Shown here: one piece after another, positions 1-9,858 of the stretch
Numbering within the stretch: position 1 is the first letter of the stretch
Layout of the letters: each line of letters begins with the position of its first letter
Position numbers and translations under genes: made by a program
Notes under the pieces: model-generated
Databases searched by the model: none
Seen by the model: the letters and a program-made list of their open reading frames with translations, nothing else
What the model was told of the DNA's origin: nothing
Assembly (NCBI GenBank): GCA_015698045.1
Contig: BLAL01000246.1
Location: 682,001 to 746,000 of the forward strand
Direction: 5' to 3'
Origin: Rhizophagus clarus
Lineage: Eukaryota; Glomeromycota; Glomeromycetes; Glomerales; Glomeraceae
Length of the DNA: 64,000 bases

Positions 1-423
1 GTCTTAATAGATAGTGGTTATAGATGGATGGTGAATGGATGGATGGATGAGAATGATAATATATAGATAAATATTAGATAGAATTTTATATGTATAATAT
101 GTAACTATTAATAAAATGTAACTATGAATAAATGTTAATAAAACTACTATTATTTGGCCTTAAAAAACCTTTAGTTTAACCTATTTATCAATAATATTTG
201 GGTTACATATAGTAGTCGAATATAGTTTTTTTCAGGTCAAATATATATATAATAATGTCCTAATATAGGTTGAATTTTCTTTCTGAATTTGAGACGATTG
301 ACACTTTAAATACACCAAAAAAATTGGCCTCAATTTGATATAGGTTAAATTATTATTTAACCTATATTTGACCTGATCAAATTTAGACTGAATTGTCCTT
401 TTTCGACTAGTGAAAATTAATAA
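1..423. other. AT-rich gene-free stretch
   Basis: No coding frame is visible. It holds a short GATG tandem run near 25-55. It also holds an inverted pair, CAGGTCAAATATA near 235 and TATTTGACCTG near 365, which probably marks a decayed inverted-repeat element. Confidence 0.5.
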
Positions 424-835
424 TTTAATTAATAAAAAAAATCAACAAAAAATATCTTCTTAATCCTCCTTTATCTTAATTTCAAAAGTCTGATCATGTT
501 TTTTGTCTAACAACACTACAAAAAAAAACTAATCTTAATTAATTAAAAAACTAACAAAGAATATCTTCTTAACTCTCTCTTAATTTAATTTTAAAAGTCT
601 GGTCATGTTTTTTATCTGGTTAATACTATAAAAAGAAAAAAAAAATAATGAAAAATACCTTTCAACACTTTTTTACCTTAATTTCAAAAGATTGATTATG
701 CTTTTCATCTAGTAATACTACAAAAAAGAAAAAAAAATTAATTAATTAAATAAAAAAACAATAAAAAACACTTTCTCCAACTTTCTCTTACCTTAATTCT
801 AAAAGTCTGGTCATACTTTTTACATTGGTCAAAAT
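424..835 (-). repeat. Tandem array A of splice-signal-flanked mini-exon-like units
   Basis: Four degenerate copies of a unit of about 95-113 bp, with anchors AAAAGTCTGGTCATG-like at about 484, 593, 688 and 801. Read on the minus strand, a unit runs: pyrimidine-rich stretch, AG, a block of about 32 nt (ATGAAAAACATGACCAGACT and so on, ending AATTAAG), then a donor-like GTAAGA, GTAAAA or ATAAAG. A lone relative lies near 17700-17775. There is no open reading frame. Whether it is spliced is inference; the tandem repetition and the AG/GT borders are directly visible. Confidence 0.6.
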
Positions 836-1200
836 TGATGCTATCAGATATATATCAGATACATATTAGCTACCTGATATGTACCTGATATGTGTGAAAT
901 ATGTGTATGCTATTTAATAATACTATACATATTGGGTACCCGATATGTATCCATCGGATGCAGAATATCAGTGACATATAACATACATATTGGGTACATA
1001 TCTCATACATATTGGGTAGTTAAATATTGGTTACATATCATAGATTTATTGGGTACCCGATATATTTTAAAAAAATATCAGACAGATATTATACACTTAT
1101 CAGATAGTGCTAATAAGTATCCTATATATATCTGATATGTATCCTATTTGTATTTGAAATATAAGCATAATTTCATAATTTTCACACATATCAGATAGCC
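836..1200. repeat. Cluster of CTGATATGTA / CCGATATGTA repeats
   Basis: The 8-10 base motif GATATGTA or its complement TACATATC recurs more than ten times, often preceded by CT or CC. The ends carry a loose inverted pair (TGCTATCAGATA near 838 and TATCAGATAGCC to TATAGCA near 1190-1210), so this could be the body of a MITE. No gene is seen; the short reading frame here is built from the repeat. Confidence 0.45.
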
Positions 1201-1460
1201 AAAAAGTATAGCATTTATGGGGGTATTAATAGTAGTAGATTTATAATTTAAATACAATTGTAATTTAAAAATAATTTAATTCATTTAATTGTAATTACTG
1301 AAAGTTTTATTTATATTTTCAATCGATAATAAAAAAAATATTATACAAAAAATATTATAAAAAAAAATTCACTACTCTTTACACAAATCATAATTTATTT
1401 ACAATTAATATTCACTTGTTTGCTTGTTTTCATTTCATTATATCTATTTAATTTGAAAGA

Positions 1461-1995
1461 AAGTAAAATGTTAGTAATAGAAGTGTTAGCAAAAGAAAAG
1501 GAACGTTAATAAAAAAATTTTTACATTAGAAAGTGTTAGTATTAATGTTAGTATAAAAGTTAGTAGAAGTAGAAAAGAAACGTCAATAAAAAAAATATAA
1601 AGTATAAGTATTAATGTTAATGTTAATGTTAGTAGAAGTGTTAGTAAAAGTAAGAAATAAAAAATGTTTAACAGTAGAACATTGTTAGTAGTAACGTTAG
1701 TAGGAGGAAACACATTAGAAAAAAATATTAGTAAGAGTGTTAACAGGATGGAAAAAAAAATTTCAACAAAAAATGTACCTTTGTATTTATTTTATTTATT
1801 TTTTAGAAAAACCAATAAAGTAAAAAACTCGATAATAGAACATTGTTTAGGATGTTAATGAGAAGAAATACATTGAAAAAATATATTAATAAGAGTGTTA
1901 AGAATAACATAATAATGGAAAAAGAAATTTCAACAAAAAATATACCTTTATCTTTATTTTTTAGACAAAAACAATAAAGTAAAAATTTGAGAGAG
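1461..1995. repeat. GTTAGTA-rich tract and a 195-bp tandem pair
   Basis: 1461-1640 is dominated by GTTAGTA and AATGTTA repeats. 1660-1990 holds two diverged copies of a unit of about 195 bp (TAGAACATTGTT to ACCAATAAAGTAAAAA). On the minus strand each copy contains an AAAG|GTATAT step after a pyrimidine-rich run, reminiscent of array A. No coding capacity is supported. Confidence 0.5.
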
Positions 1996-2113
1996 AGAGA
2001 AAAAAGTTTTGAAAAAAAAAAATGATAAATAAATAATTAAATCGTGATCGTACAATCACATGATTAACAAAATTATCAATTTTTATTGGTTATTTGGGTA
2101 ATATTTAAAGATA

Positions 2114-2850
2114 GTTCCGCAAATAAGTGATTGCGGAATATTGCGATTTGCGGTATTGCAGAACATTGCGGATTTTTAAATCTAAATATCCACAATTCCG
2201 CAATTCGCAATTATCCGCAAATCTGCAATTTTTCTGCAATTCTGCAAATAATCCACAATTCCGCAGAATTGCGGATTATTTGTGGAATTGCAGAAAAATT
2301 GCAGAAAAAAAATATTTTTTTTTTTATAGCTAACATTTCTTTTAAACTTACTAATCTAAAAAATAAATTTATTATTAATAAGAATATTAAAAAAAAATCA
2401 TTTTTTCGTTAATATAATATTAAAAAAAATGATTTATTTTTTAAAAAAAAATTGGATCAGCTGGATTATATTACAGTTTATCAGGTTTATCAATACCGTT
2501 AAATTAACTGGTAATATTATATAAAAAAAAATTATAAAAATGCTGGAACTAATAGTTCCAGCATATTTTATATAAAAAAAATTAAAAAAATGCCAGAATT
2601 AATAGTTCTGGCATATTTTACATAAAATAAATTATAAAAAATGCTGAAACTAATAGTTCTGGCATATTTTACATAAAATAAATTAAAAAAAACACCAGAA
2701 CTAATAGTTCTGACGTTTTTATATATAAGATCACAAAAAAAATGCTGAAACTGACAGTTTCAAGTAGCCAATCAGAATTGCAGAATTACGGATTACTAAC
2801 CGCAATTCGACTTCAAATTCCGCAATATTGCAGAATTTGAAAATCATTTG
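2114..2850. mobile_element. GCGGAATTGC-rich inverted-repeat (MITE-like) element
   Basis: Both ends are built from repeated TTCCGCAAT / ATTGCGGAA blocks in opposite orientation (2114-2310 and about 2765-2850), giving a foldback structure. The middle contains the tandem hairpin array described separately. No transposase reading frame is present, so it would be non-autonomous. Exact ends and target duplication could not be fixed by eye. Confidence 0.5.
2519..2765. repeat. Tandem array of about 60-bp hairpin units
   Basis: Four to five units, each with an A/T-rich spacer (ATAAAAAAAATTATAAAAA-like) followed by a hairpin. The stems read GCTGGAAC/GTTCCAGC, GCCAGAAT/AGTTCTGGC, GCTGAAAC/GTTCTGGC, CCAGAAC/GTTCTGA and CTGAAACT/AGTTTCA. 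Arms change between copies while mostly keeping pairing. The loop is AATA or a close variant. Related hairpins with TTCTGGCATTTTT tails occur near 10100, 10320 and 11170, so the family is dispersed. Confidence 0.75.
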
Positions 2851-2878
2851 TGGACCCATCCCTAGGAATGTGTAAAGT

Positions 2879-3029
2879 ATAGTTTCGGGCGAAACTATTT
2901 TTCAAAATCTGAAACGTTTCGCCCAAGTTTCGCCCCATATAAGCCGAAACTATCCGAAACTTCTGAAATCCAAATTTGGAAATAAATTTGTAGATCATTT
3001 GGGCGAAACCAGTTTCGCCTGAAACACTA
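2879..3029. mobile_element. 151-bp MITE with 9-bp target duplication
   Basis: Flanked on both sides by GTGTAAAGT (2870-2878 and 3030-3038). The ends are inverted: left ATAGTTTCGGGCGAAACTA and right, reverse-complemented, TAGTGTTTCAGGCGAAACTG. It is rich in GAAAC. A 9-bp duplication with a palindromic body suits a Mutator-like non-autonomous element, but the superfamily is inference. Confidence 0.7.
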
Positions 3030-3231
3030 GTGTAAAGTGATTTAAACATGAATCAGATAGAGGATTATGATATTATGTAGATTTAAAATATTAGTAAAGT
3101 TATAATAACAGTTAGCCCTATTTAGGATCAGAATGTTTAAATAGGAGGGGCATTGCTCAGGTGAACAATTTTTCCTGTCACAAATATAACAAAGGGAGAT
3201 GACTTCAGTGAGAAGATGTCAAGTGATGCAT

Positions 3232-3490
3232 TAAATTTTGGATAGAAAAACTGAAATATTTTTTGATTTTGATTTTTAAAGAAACATTTTACTAATGATT
3301 CTATTATCTTATTTTTTTTAAGCGGTCAGGTATTTGGATTAAAGATGACCCTAAAATTGATTTTTTAAAATTTTGAAATCTGAATTTCTAAAACTGAAAT
3401 CCAAATCATTTTGGTAAGCCAAAATTAATGCCAAAATCCAAATTATCAACCGAAATGCCAAAATTCAAAATTAGCTTAAATTTAAAATTA
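3232..3490 (+). repeat. Single array-B-type unit joined to an inverted flank copy
   Basis: 3232-3335 closely matches one unit of the array at 14.9-15.3 kb: donor-like end, GAAACATT...AATGATTC hairpin holding TACTAAT, pyrimidine tract, AG, then GCGGTCAGGTATTTGGAT. Immediately after it, 3330-3400 matches the reverse complement of 14795-14865 (pieces of CCTAAAATTGA and TGAAATCTGA). This looks like the end of a related element broken off from its partner. Confidence 0.5.
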
Positions 3491-3582
3491 ACACCTAAAT
3501 TTTTTAGTTGATTTATTATTTTATTATTTATTTATATTATCTTTATATGTATTATTATTTTAAATTATAAAACCAATATATT

Positions 3583-3948
3583 GGGTGTCTTCACAAATTG
3601 CGTGATTGAGTTTAAGATTGAGATTAAAGGTTAATCTGGTTTCACAGAAAATGTGATTGAGATTAAGGCTAATCTTAAGCTAATCATGATTGAAATTTCA
3701 TATGTAATTTCAATCTTGCTCACTTAGTAAGATTAGGAATGAAAATTAATTATCATAAATTTTTCTAATGTAATATCTTAATTTCAGTCAAATTTATAAT
3801 AGATAACTAAATTCTGGCCAATTTAATGCTTTAATAAATTCAATCATGATTAATTTTGTAAAGTAAGATTGAACGTTAATCTTAATCTTTAGCTAATCCT
3901 AATCTTAATCTTAATCTGATCCTAATCATGCAATTTGTGAAGACACCC
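3583..3948. mobile_element. Harbinger-type MITE
   Basis: A 366-bp non-coding element with terminal inverted repeats GGGTGTCTTCACAAATTGCG (left) and a matching right end ATGCAATTTGTGAAGACACCC. It is flanked by ATT on both sides (3580-3582 and 3949-3951). The subterminal regions repeat TTAATCTTAATCT-like blocks. The termini match those of the larger Harbinger element at 4536-8345, so this is most likely mobilised by that family. The family name rests on the shared termini and the 3-bp duplication. Confidence 0.75.
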
Positions 3949-3951
3949 ATT

Positions 3952-4160
3952 ATTTTCATAATATGATCAATTTTCAAGATGCTTGATTTTGATATTTTAT
4001 TTAAAAATTTATTATAAATATACACTTCAAACTTTTAATATAATATTTATATTCGTATTTTTTCAATTTATAAAATTTTCAACAAAAAGATAAGAATAAA
4101 CATTTTATAATATTTAATATTATACTGAATTAGTATATTATATATTTTAATATACTGTAT
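3952..4160. other. AT-rich tail of the hAT element
   Basis: No gene or clear repeat is visible. It lies just beyond the stop codon of the hAT transposase on the minus strand and probably includes the hAT 3' untranslated end. The hAT terminal repeat itself was not identified. Confidence 0.3.
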
Positions 4161-4316
4161 GGAGTCTTTGCAATAGAAAGGTACGAAACTCAAAAAAATT
4201 TTTAAATTTACTTTATATGCTAATTATGTTTTTTATACTAAAATAAGTGTAAATTTAATATTAATTAAATTTTTATTTTTTTTTTGAGTTTTGTACCTTT
4301 CTATTGCAAAAACCCC
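4161..4316. mobile_element. 156-bp foldback MITE
   Basis: Nearly perfect inverted arms of about 40 bp: the left begins GGAGTCTTTGCAATAGAAAG and the right ends CTTTCTATTGCAAAAACCCC, with an AT-rich loop between. It is flanked by TAT/ATA. It sits directly next to the stop codon of the hAT transposase gene. Superfamily not determined. Confidence 0.65.
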
Positions 4317-4319
4317 ATA

Positions 4320-4535
4320 TTATTCACAATATTTTGCAACAATCTCTTCAACGTCATAATCCATTATTAATTCTTCAATATCTTTAGAATTATTATTACT
4401 CTCATCATTATCGTCATCATTATCCTCATCCTCATCATCATTTTTGTCATTATCTTCATCACTATCTTTAAGATCTTTAATAAATAGTATATTATTTATA
4501 TCAAATATATTTTTCAATATCAATACTAATACAAT
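4320..4535 (-). pseudogene. hAT transposase C-terminal acidic tail
   Basis: Minus-strand frame reading LILKNIFDINNILFIKDL followed by a run rich in Asp, Glu and Asn and ending DYDVEEIVAKYCE-stop. This resembles the acidic tail that follows the hAT dimerisation domain. It is cut from the rest by the Harbinger insertion. Across that insertion the frame joins as KIPNHI to VLVLIL once one AAT duplication is removed, so the two parts belonged to one gene. Confidence 0.7.
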
Positions 4536-4875
4536 AAGTATCTTCACAAAATGCGTAATTGAGATTAAGATTGAAATTAAGGGTTAATCTAATTTCACAA
4601 AAAATGTGATTAAGATTAAGACTAATCTCAAGCTGATCGTGATTGAAATTACATATGAAATTTCAATCTTACTCATCAAGTAAAATTAGGAACAAAAAAT
4701 TAACTACCCGCAAGTTCCTCTTTTTTTCATATATTTTCCGTAATTGTAATATGCATTTATTTTATTTAAATACATTTTTTTATAGTTATTTCAAATGTAA
4801 AATGTGAAATGCGAAACTTTTAAAAATTATTTTTCAACATAAAATAATAAGTTTTTTTTTTTAGTAAAAAAAAAA

Positions 4876-5760
4876 ATGGAACAAACTCATAAAAATATTA
4901 GAAAAGATAAACCTTCAAGAACAAAGTAGAGTAAAAGTGCTATAAAAGCACTATTATCTTTTCTTCTTGAACATAAAGACAAACTTGAAGAGTTAAAGTA
5001 CATACGTGAAGCCATTTCTAATCCAGGAAATATTCAATTGTAGAAAGATACTGAAGTTTTTCTCCTAACTTTTAACTTTAAACAGTTTTATAGTAATGTT
5101 TAAATTGCTAATAAGTGGAAGAATTTCATGGATAACTATAAGGTTTTTTTTTAAATAAAATAAAAAAAATATTTTAAAATTTTATTAATTATTGATTTTT
5201 GATTTTTTTTTTTAAAGACACAACTTGCAGAATCAAAAAAGAGTAGCAGTCAGCCCTCCAATTACCATTCAATATAAAGAAGAAATTGAAGCTATTTTGG
5301 ATAAAAATAGGCCTATATTAAATCCAAAATCTTGTATTGACTTGTATGAATTTTTGTTAAGAAAAGATGATGATCTCAATATTCAAGAAAATCTGTAAGT
5401 GAAAAATCCATATGTGATTCCTAAAATCAGTAGAAAGCATAAAAATAAGCGTGAAAATGATGATGTTAACGCTAATTTAGAAGATTAAAATAGAAAAAAA
5501 TCTAAAAAGTGTAGAAATAACTTAGGAGATATTCTTCAAAATTAGATTAAATAGCAAGAAGTTAGACAAATAGAACTTGATAAAAAAAAAGAAGAAAAAG
5601 AAAAAAAAGAACAAGAACAAAGATTAGAATTACTTCATATGAAGCAGCAATCCGATATAATGCTGTTTAATATTTTGAATAATCTTTCAAACAGTTTAAA
5701 TTCTTTACATACGAAGCAAAATCAACTAAACTAAATGGATAAAGCAAGTCAAGGTATTTA
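4876..5760 (+). pseudogene. Harbinger Myb/SANT-like DNA-binding protein, decayed
   Basis: Starts MEQTHKNIRKDKPSRTK and continues with a SANT-like helix region (SAIKALLSFLLEHKDKLEEL, then IANKWKNFMDNYK). A likely intron at about 5148-5218 ends in a long T tract and AG. The second exon carries SPPITIQYKEEIEAILDKN and a charged coiled-coil tail (DKKKEEKEKKEQEQRLELL). Stops fall at positions where the family has Trp or Gln (TAG for TGG before SKSAIK and KDTEV; TAA or TAG for CAA or CAG further on), so they look like G:C to A:T transitions. In this superfamily the Myb-like protein guides the nuclease to the terminal repeats. Confidence 0.7.
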
Positions 5761-6430
5761 ATTTGTTGTGTATGTAGTGTATATATATGCATGTGCATAT
5801 GTATGCATATATATCATATATCTAAATCCTGATGCATATTATAATATGAACTCATTAAATTTATTTTTAATTTACAGATAACTTAGAATTTTTTCAATTT
5901 GAATACAAATAAACAATTAGTAGTGTAATTTTTTTTTGTAATTTTTTTTTGTAATTATAATAAAGGAATTGGAAATCTTTAACAAAATTTATTATTAATG
6001 CCTTCTCGTATTTCTTTAATTCCATAAAAAATTACATATTGAATTTCTAATTACATTTTCTTCAAGTATTTCAGTGGCATTTAATTCTCTATTTACATCA
6101 GTTTCAGTTTCTACTTTATGGTATCACTCATCTAGTAGTAAAAAGTCACATCTTTCTTCACAAATATTATGCAATATATAACAAGTAGTTATAATGTGTG
6201 ATACTATTTCAAATGAAACTTCTAATTTGTTAAGAAGATATCGCTATCTACCCTTCAATAAACTGAAAGCCTGTTCTACTTTAATTCTTATTTGTGAATA
6301 TTTGCAATTAAAATATGTTTGCTTTTAAGTTAATCCTCTACCAATATCTTTATATAGTACTATCAGCCAGCTAAAATTCAGATATCCTCCATCACCTAAA
6401 ATATATTTATTATTAAGATACGTTGTAACT

Positions 6431-6947
6431 AAACATGGGGTCTGAAACTGAAACCTCCTGAAACCCTTTAGGTTTAGGTATATACCGAAACTTAGTTTCA
6501 GGATGTGCATCTATTTCCCAAATCCCGAATCCCGAATTCCGAATCCCGAATCCTGAATCCCTCCCGACCTTCCCCCCAAAACCATATATAACCGAAACTT
6601 ACGTATTAATCATGTTATATTTATTTTAACTTAATTGTAGGACTCAAGGTTTCTTTTAAGTAACAATAATGATTACTGATGTAATCCATTTAGCATTTAT
6701 AATTAATAATAAAAGTGAAATTAAACATTTGTAATTTTCAAATTTTAATAAATAAATTAATATTTTGGGTCCGAGTCATTATCTTGGCCAAAAATTATAG
6801 ATAGTGCTGGCCAGGTCGAGCATAATTCAGGTCAAAATAGTTTCAGGTTTCAGGATTAATTTCAGGTTTTGGGAAAGGTTTCGATTTGTATATTCCAAAA
6901 CCTGAAACTTTCAGAAATCCATATGGAGGTTTTGGGTCCTATGTATA
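6431..6947. mobile_element. GAAAC-rich MITE with 9-bp target duplication
   Basis: Inserted in the Harbinger nuclease gene, with GTTGTAACT at both borders (6422-6430 and 6948-6956). The ends are loosely inverted (left ACATGGGGTCTGAAAC, right reverse-complemented ACATAGGACCCAAAAC). The body is full of GGTTTCAG/CTGAAACC pairs. It contains a run of CCCGAATCCCGAAT near 6520-6560. It resembles the 2879-3029 element in base motif and duplication length. Confidence 0.65.
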
Positions 6948-6955
6948 GTTGTAAC

Positions 6956-7335
6956 TTACCGTATTCTTCTGATTTTAAGCACCACATTTTTGAAGGAAAT
7001 TTCTGGCTAAAGTTGGGGTGGTGCCTAAATTTGGAAGTATTTTTTTTTACTTAAAATTCTTTTTTTTACATTTTTACACATCAGAATTTTTGTACTTATG
7101 TATCCCAATAATTTTTTATTGTGTTCTATATAATTGCAAAATTGCGATGATACATGATGAAAGAGAAATTGAATTGATTAATTGTAAATAAAGTTTATTT
7201 TAAATAAAATATGAAATTTAATAAAGAAAAATTAAAATCTGAGGTGGTGCTTATTTTTGTTTTTCAAGTATTTTGGTCAAAAGTCAGGATGATGCTTAAA
7301 TTTAGGTGGTGCTTAAAATCAGGAAAATATGGTAA
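6956..7335. mobile_element. MITE with GATTTTAAGCACCAC inverted termini
   Basis: Left end TTACCGTATTCTTCTGATTT continuing TAAGCACCAC; the right end is its near-exact inverted copy (GTGGTGCTTAAAATCAGGAA, ATATGGTAA). A second inner copy of the GGTGGTGCTTA motif occurs near 7238. About 380 bp and non-coding. It abuts the preceding MITE, so the target duplication cannot be read cleanly. Confidence 0.65.
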
Positions 7336-8348
7336 TTATTAAATTTATTATAAAGATTTGAATTTATTAAAATCCTACTATCATGTGTAAAATCTGGCCA
7401 GCCAACACATATATCTAAAAATTTTCTTTTATAATCAACTACTGCTTGTAAAACAATAGAATAAAATCCCTTTTTATTAAAATAATCAACAGGAAACAAG
7501 TAAGGTGCTTTAATTAATATGTGACTACTATCAATAATGCCAATTACATTAGGAAAATTTCTGGTTCTTTTGAATCTATTTGTAATTCTATTAACTCTAA
7601 TTCTATAGTTGGAAAAATAATTTTTTCACTTAAAAATTGGAAATTATTATATCAAAAAATTGTCTTAATGCATAACTTATAGTTGATTCCCCCATTCCAA
7701 ACTTTTCTCCTATAGATCTAAAACACTCTCCAGTAGCAAAAAACCATAATGAAGCTGCAATTTTTTGTTCTCATGCAAGCCCAATTATACTAGATTCATT
7801 ACTTTTTCTTTTTAAAAGTGGTATTATTTCACAATACAATCATTCAAATGTAGACCTAGTTAATCTAAAATATCTTTTAAATTCAAAATCTTGCATATTT
7901 AAACATATTTTATTAAACCAATAGTTAGATATTAATCAATTTAATTTTCTCAGTTCATTAATTTCTTTGTTATGTTATGAGTATAATAAAATTAACAGCA
8001 AAATGTTAAAATCTTCTTCTTCTTACTCAATTGAATAAGAAGCAATTAAAAATTCTTCAAGTTCAATATGTTTAATAAGTATAATAATTATTATTAAAAT
8101 AATTATAATTTGAATTTTATTAATATCGTTTATTATTAAAAAATATTATGACAGAGAAAGATAAAATTTATATTAAAATTTTTAACAGTTAACGTTAGTT
8201 AAAAAAATTTAATAAAAATGCGTAATAAGTTGATTATAATTATAATATATTTTGTAAATCAAGATTTAAGTGTTAATCTTAATCTCAAGCTGATCTTAAT
8301 CTCAATTCTAATCTTATCCTAATCACGCATTTTGTAAAGACACCCAAT

Positions 8349-9775
8349 GTGATTTGGAATTTTATATTGTTCCACAATTTTTCCTTCAGGTTTATTTCCC
8401 TCAAGGTCCTTCTCAAGATTATTTAATGATTCATTAATCATAATCTTTAATTTATCTTTAGGGTATTTTGAGCTTGCATATTTTAATTCATCGTTTACCT
8501 TTGAAATATAAAATGATCTAATCTTAGCCATAGATTCAATTTTTGATATTTGTAAATAGAGTCTTTTTTTTTCATATAGCCACCCAAGAGTTAAAAATAC
8601 TCGTTCACAACCAGTGCTATGAGACGTAATAGATAAAATATAAAGAGCAAGATCTTGCAGACAACTTTCAGTATCATCAATAGTCATCCACCATAATATA
8701 GAAGTTTTATCTGAATTCTTAAAATCTTCATTATAAGATACTAATTTAAGTTTATACTTATGCATTTAGAAAAAAAGTATCTTACATGAATTTTGATCAT
8801 TTCCCATTATCTTCCATATATTATCAGCGGTTAAAGCGATTAATGCATAATTTTTACTTCGTAACTCTCGTGCTATAAAAATTATTATCAATTAATTGAC
8901 CTTTAATACAATTAAACAATAAAAAATTTTATATGCACCTCAAAATCCTGGATGTAAAAAATAAGCTAACAGATATAAAGAAATATCAAACTCTTTCCAT
9001 CTCCTATTAAACACTTATATCGCATGCTGCTTAAGTGCTACTAAATTATTTGATCTAAAATTCTTAATTATATATACTAAACGAATCATTTGAATGAATA
9101 CATCAGCCAAATTAGTATTATTTCTTTCAAATAACAATATTGCATTTTTGATAAGTTGAAGTAGCTTAGCTAAAGTATTAACTTTATCATAAAAATTGTG
9201 CCTTTTAAGAATTTTTTTAATATTAGAATTGGTAATTTTATCAAAATAATTAGTTACTATCTAGAATATTAAAATTAATATTTAATTAGTAAATATAATA
9301 TTAAAAAATTAATTAAATTTTGAAAAAAATTACCTCTTCAAGTGCATGTTTTATTCTAATAATTGAATATGCCACCTCATACATTGAAGTCTATCTTGTT
9401 TTAATAAAACACTTAAGTCCTTCACCTTCAATTTTTAAATTCTTAGCAGACACAGACAATAGCTGGTTGTTAATATGTGATGCTTTAAAATAATTGGTAA
9501 TAGTATTACAAGCATTTAAAATTTTAGTGGCAATGTCATGATCTATAAAAAAAATATGTTACGAACTTGTAATATCATATGATCAGTAATTACTAATTAG
9601 CCAATAAATTAATATTACCTAAGATTGATTTTGTGATTAAGTTAATAAAATACGCAATACAATGCAAATTTAATATCTTTAGATATTCTTTAGTTATTAT
9701 TTCACGAGCTAATCAAACATTAGATATATTGTTAGTGACAATGGCACTGATTTTTTTGCCCCAATTTTATCTATG
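8349..9775 (-). pseudogene. hAT transposase, central and dimerisation domains
   Basis: 8349-8765 encodes the conserved C-terminal dimerisation domain: LYILSITSHSTGCERVF, LGWLYEKKRLYLQISKIESM, AKIRSFYIS. Upstream (higher coordinates) come pieces separated by short AT-rich introns or gaps, ending at 9740-9775 with KIGAKKISAIV, the region around a catalytic acidic residue of hAT enzymes. Stops and gaps show the gene is dead. Its N-terminal half lies beyond the two insertions, at 13870-14600. Confidence 0.8.
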
Positions 9776-9858
9776 ACCTTTTTATTTTGGAAGACAGAAA
9801 TTTACCAGTATGATAGAAAGAAGAGAAATCCCAGAGACAATAAAGATATTGTTGATGA

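Larger units (their letters stand above)
6000..8065 (-). pseudogene. Harbinger DDE nuclease (HARBI1-like), interrupted
   Basis: Read on the minus strand. The N-terminal helical region is FKRYFRLTRSTFE, then a helix-turn-helix GECFRSIGEKFGMGESTISY. The first catalytic Asp is in NVIGIIDSSHILI near 7540 and the second in VGWPDFTHDSRIL near 7400. The third catalytic residue is Glu in RIKVEQAFSLLKGR near 6260. The gene is split between the second Asp and the Glu by two MITEs. Several in-frame stops are present, so it is not functional. The family role is cut-and-paste transposition through the terminal repeats. Confidence 0.8.
4536..8345. mobile_element. PIF/Harbinger DNA transposon (two-gene type)
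   Basis: A 3.8-kb element with terminal inverted repeats (right end, reverse-complemented, GGGTGTCTTTACAAAATGCG; left end AAGTATCTTCACAAAATGCG) and the 3-bp duplication AAT on both sides (4533-4535, 8346-8348). It carries the two genes diagnostic of the superfamily: a Myb/SANT-like DNA-binding protein on the plus strand and a DDE nuclease on the minus strand, convergently arranged. Both genes now contain stop codons. Two MITEs (6431-6947 and 6956-7335) sit inside the nuclease gene. It inserted into the hAT gene. Confidence 0.85.

Noticed and set aside
890-1135. 81-codon frame with GTRYVS/IGYISHTYW repeats
   Set aside because: It is generated by the GATATGTA repeat cluster, not by a gene.
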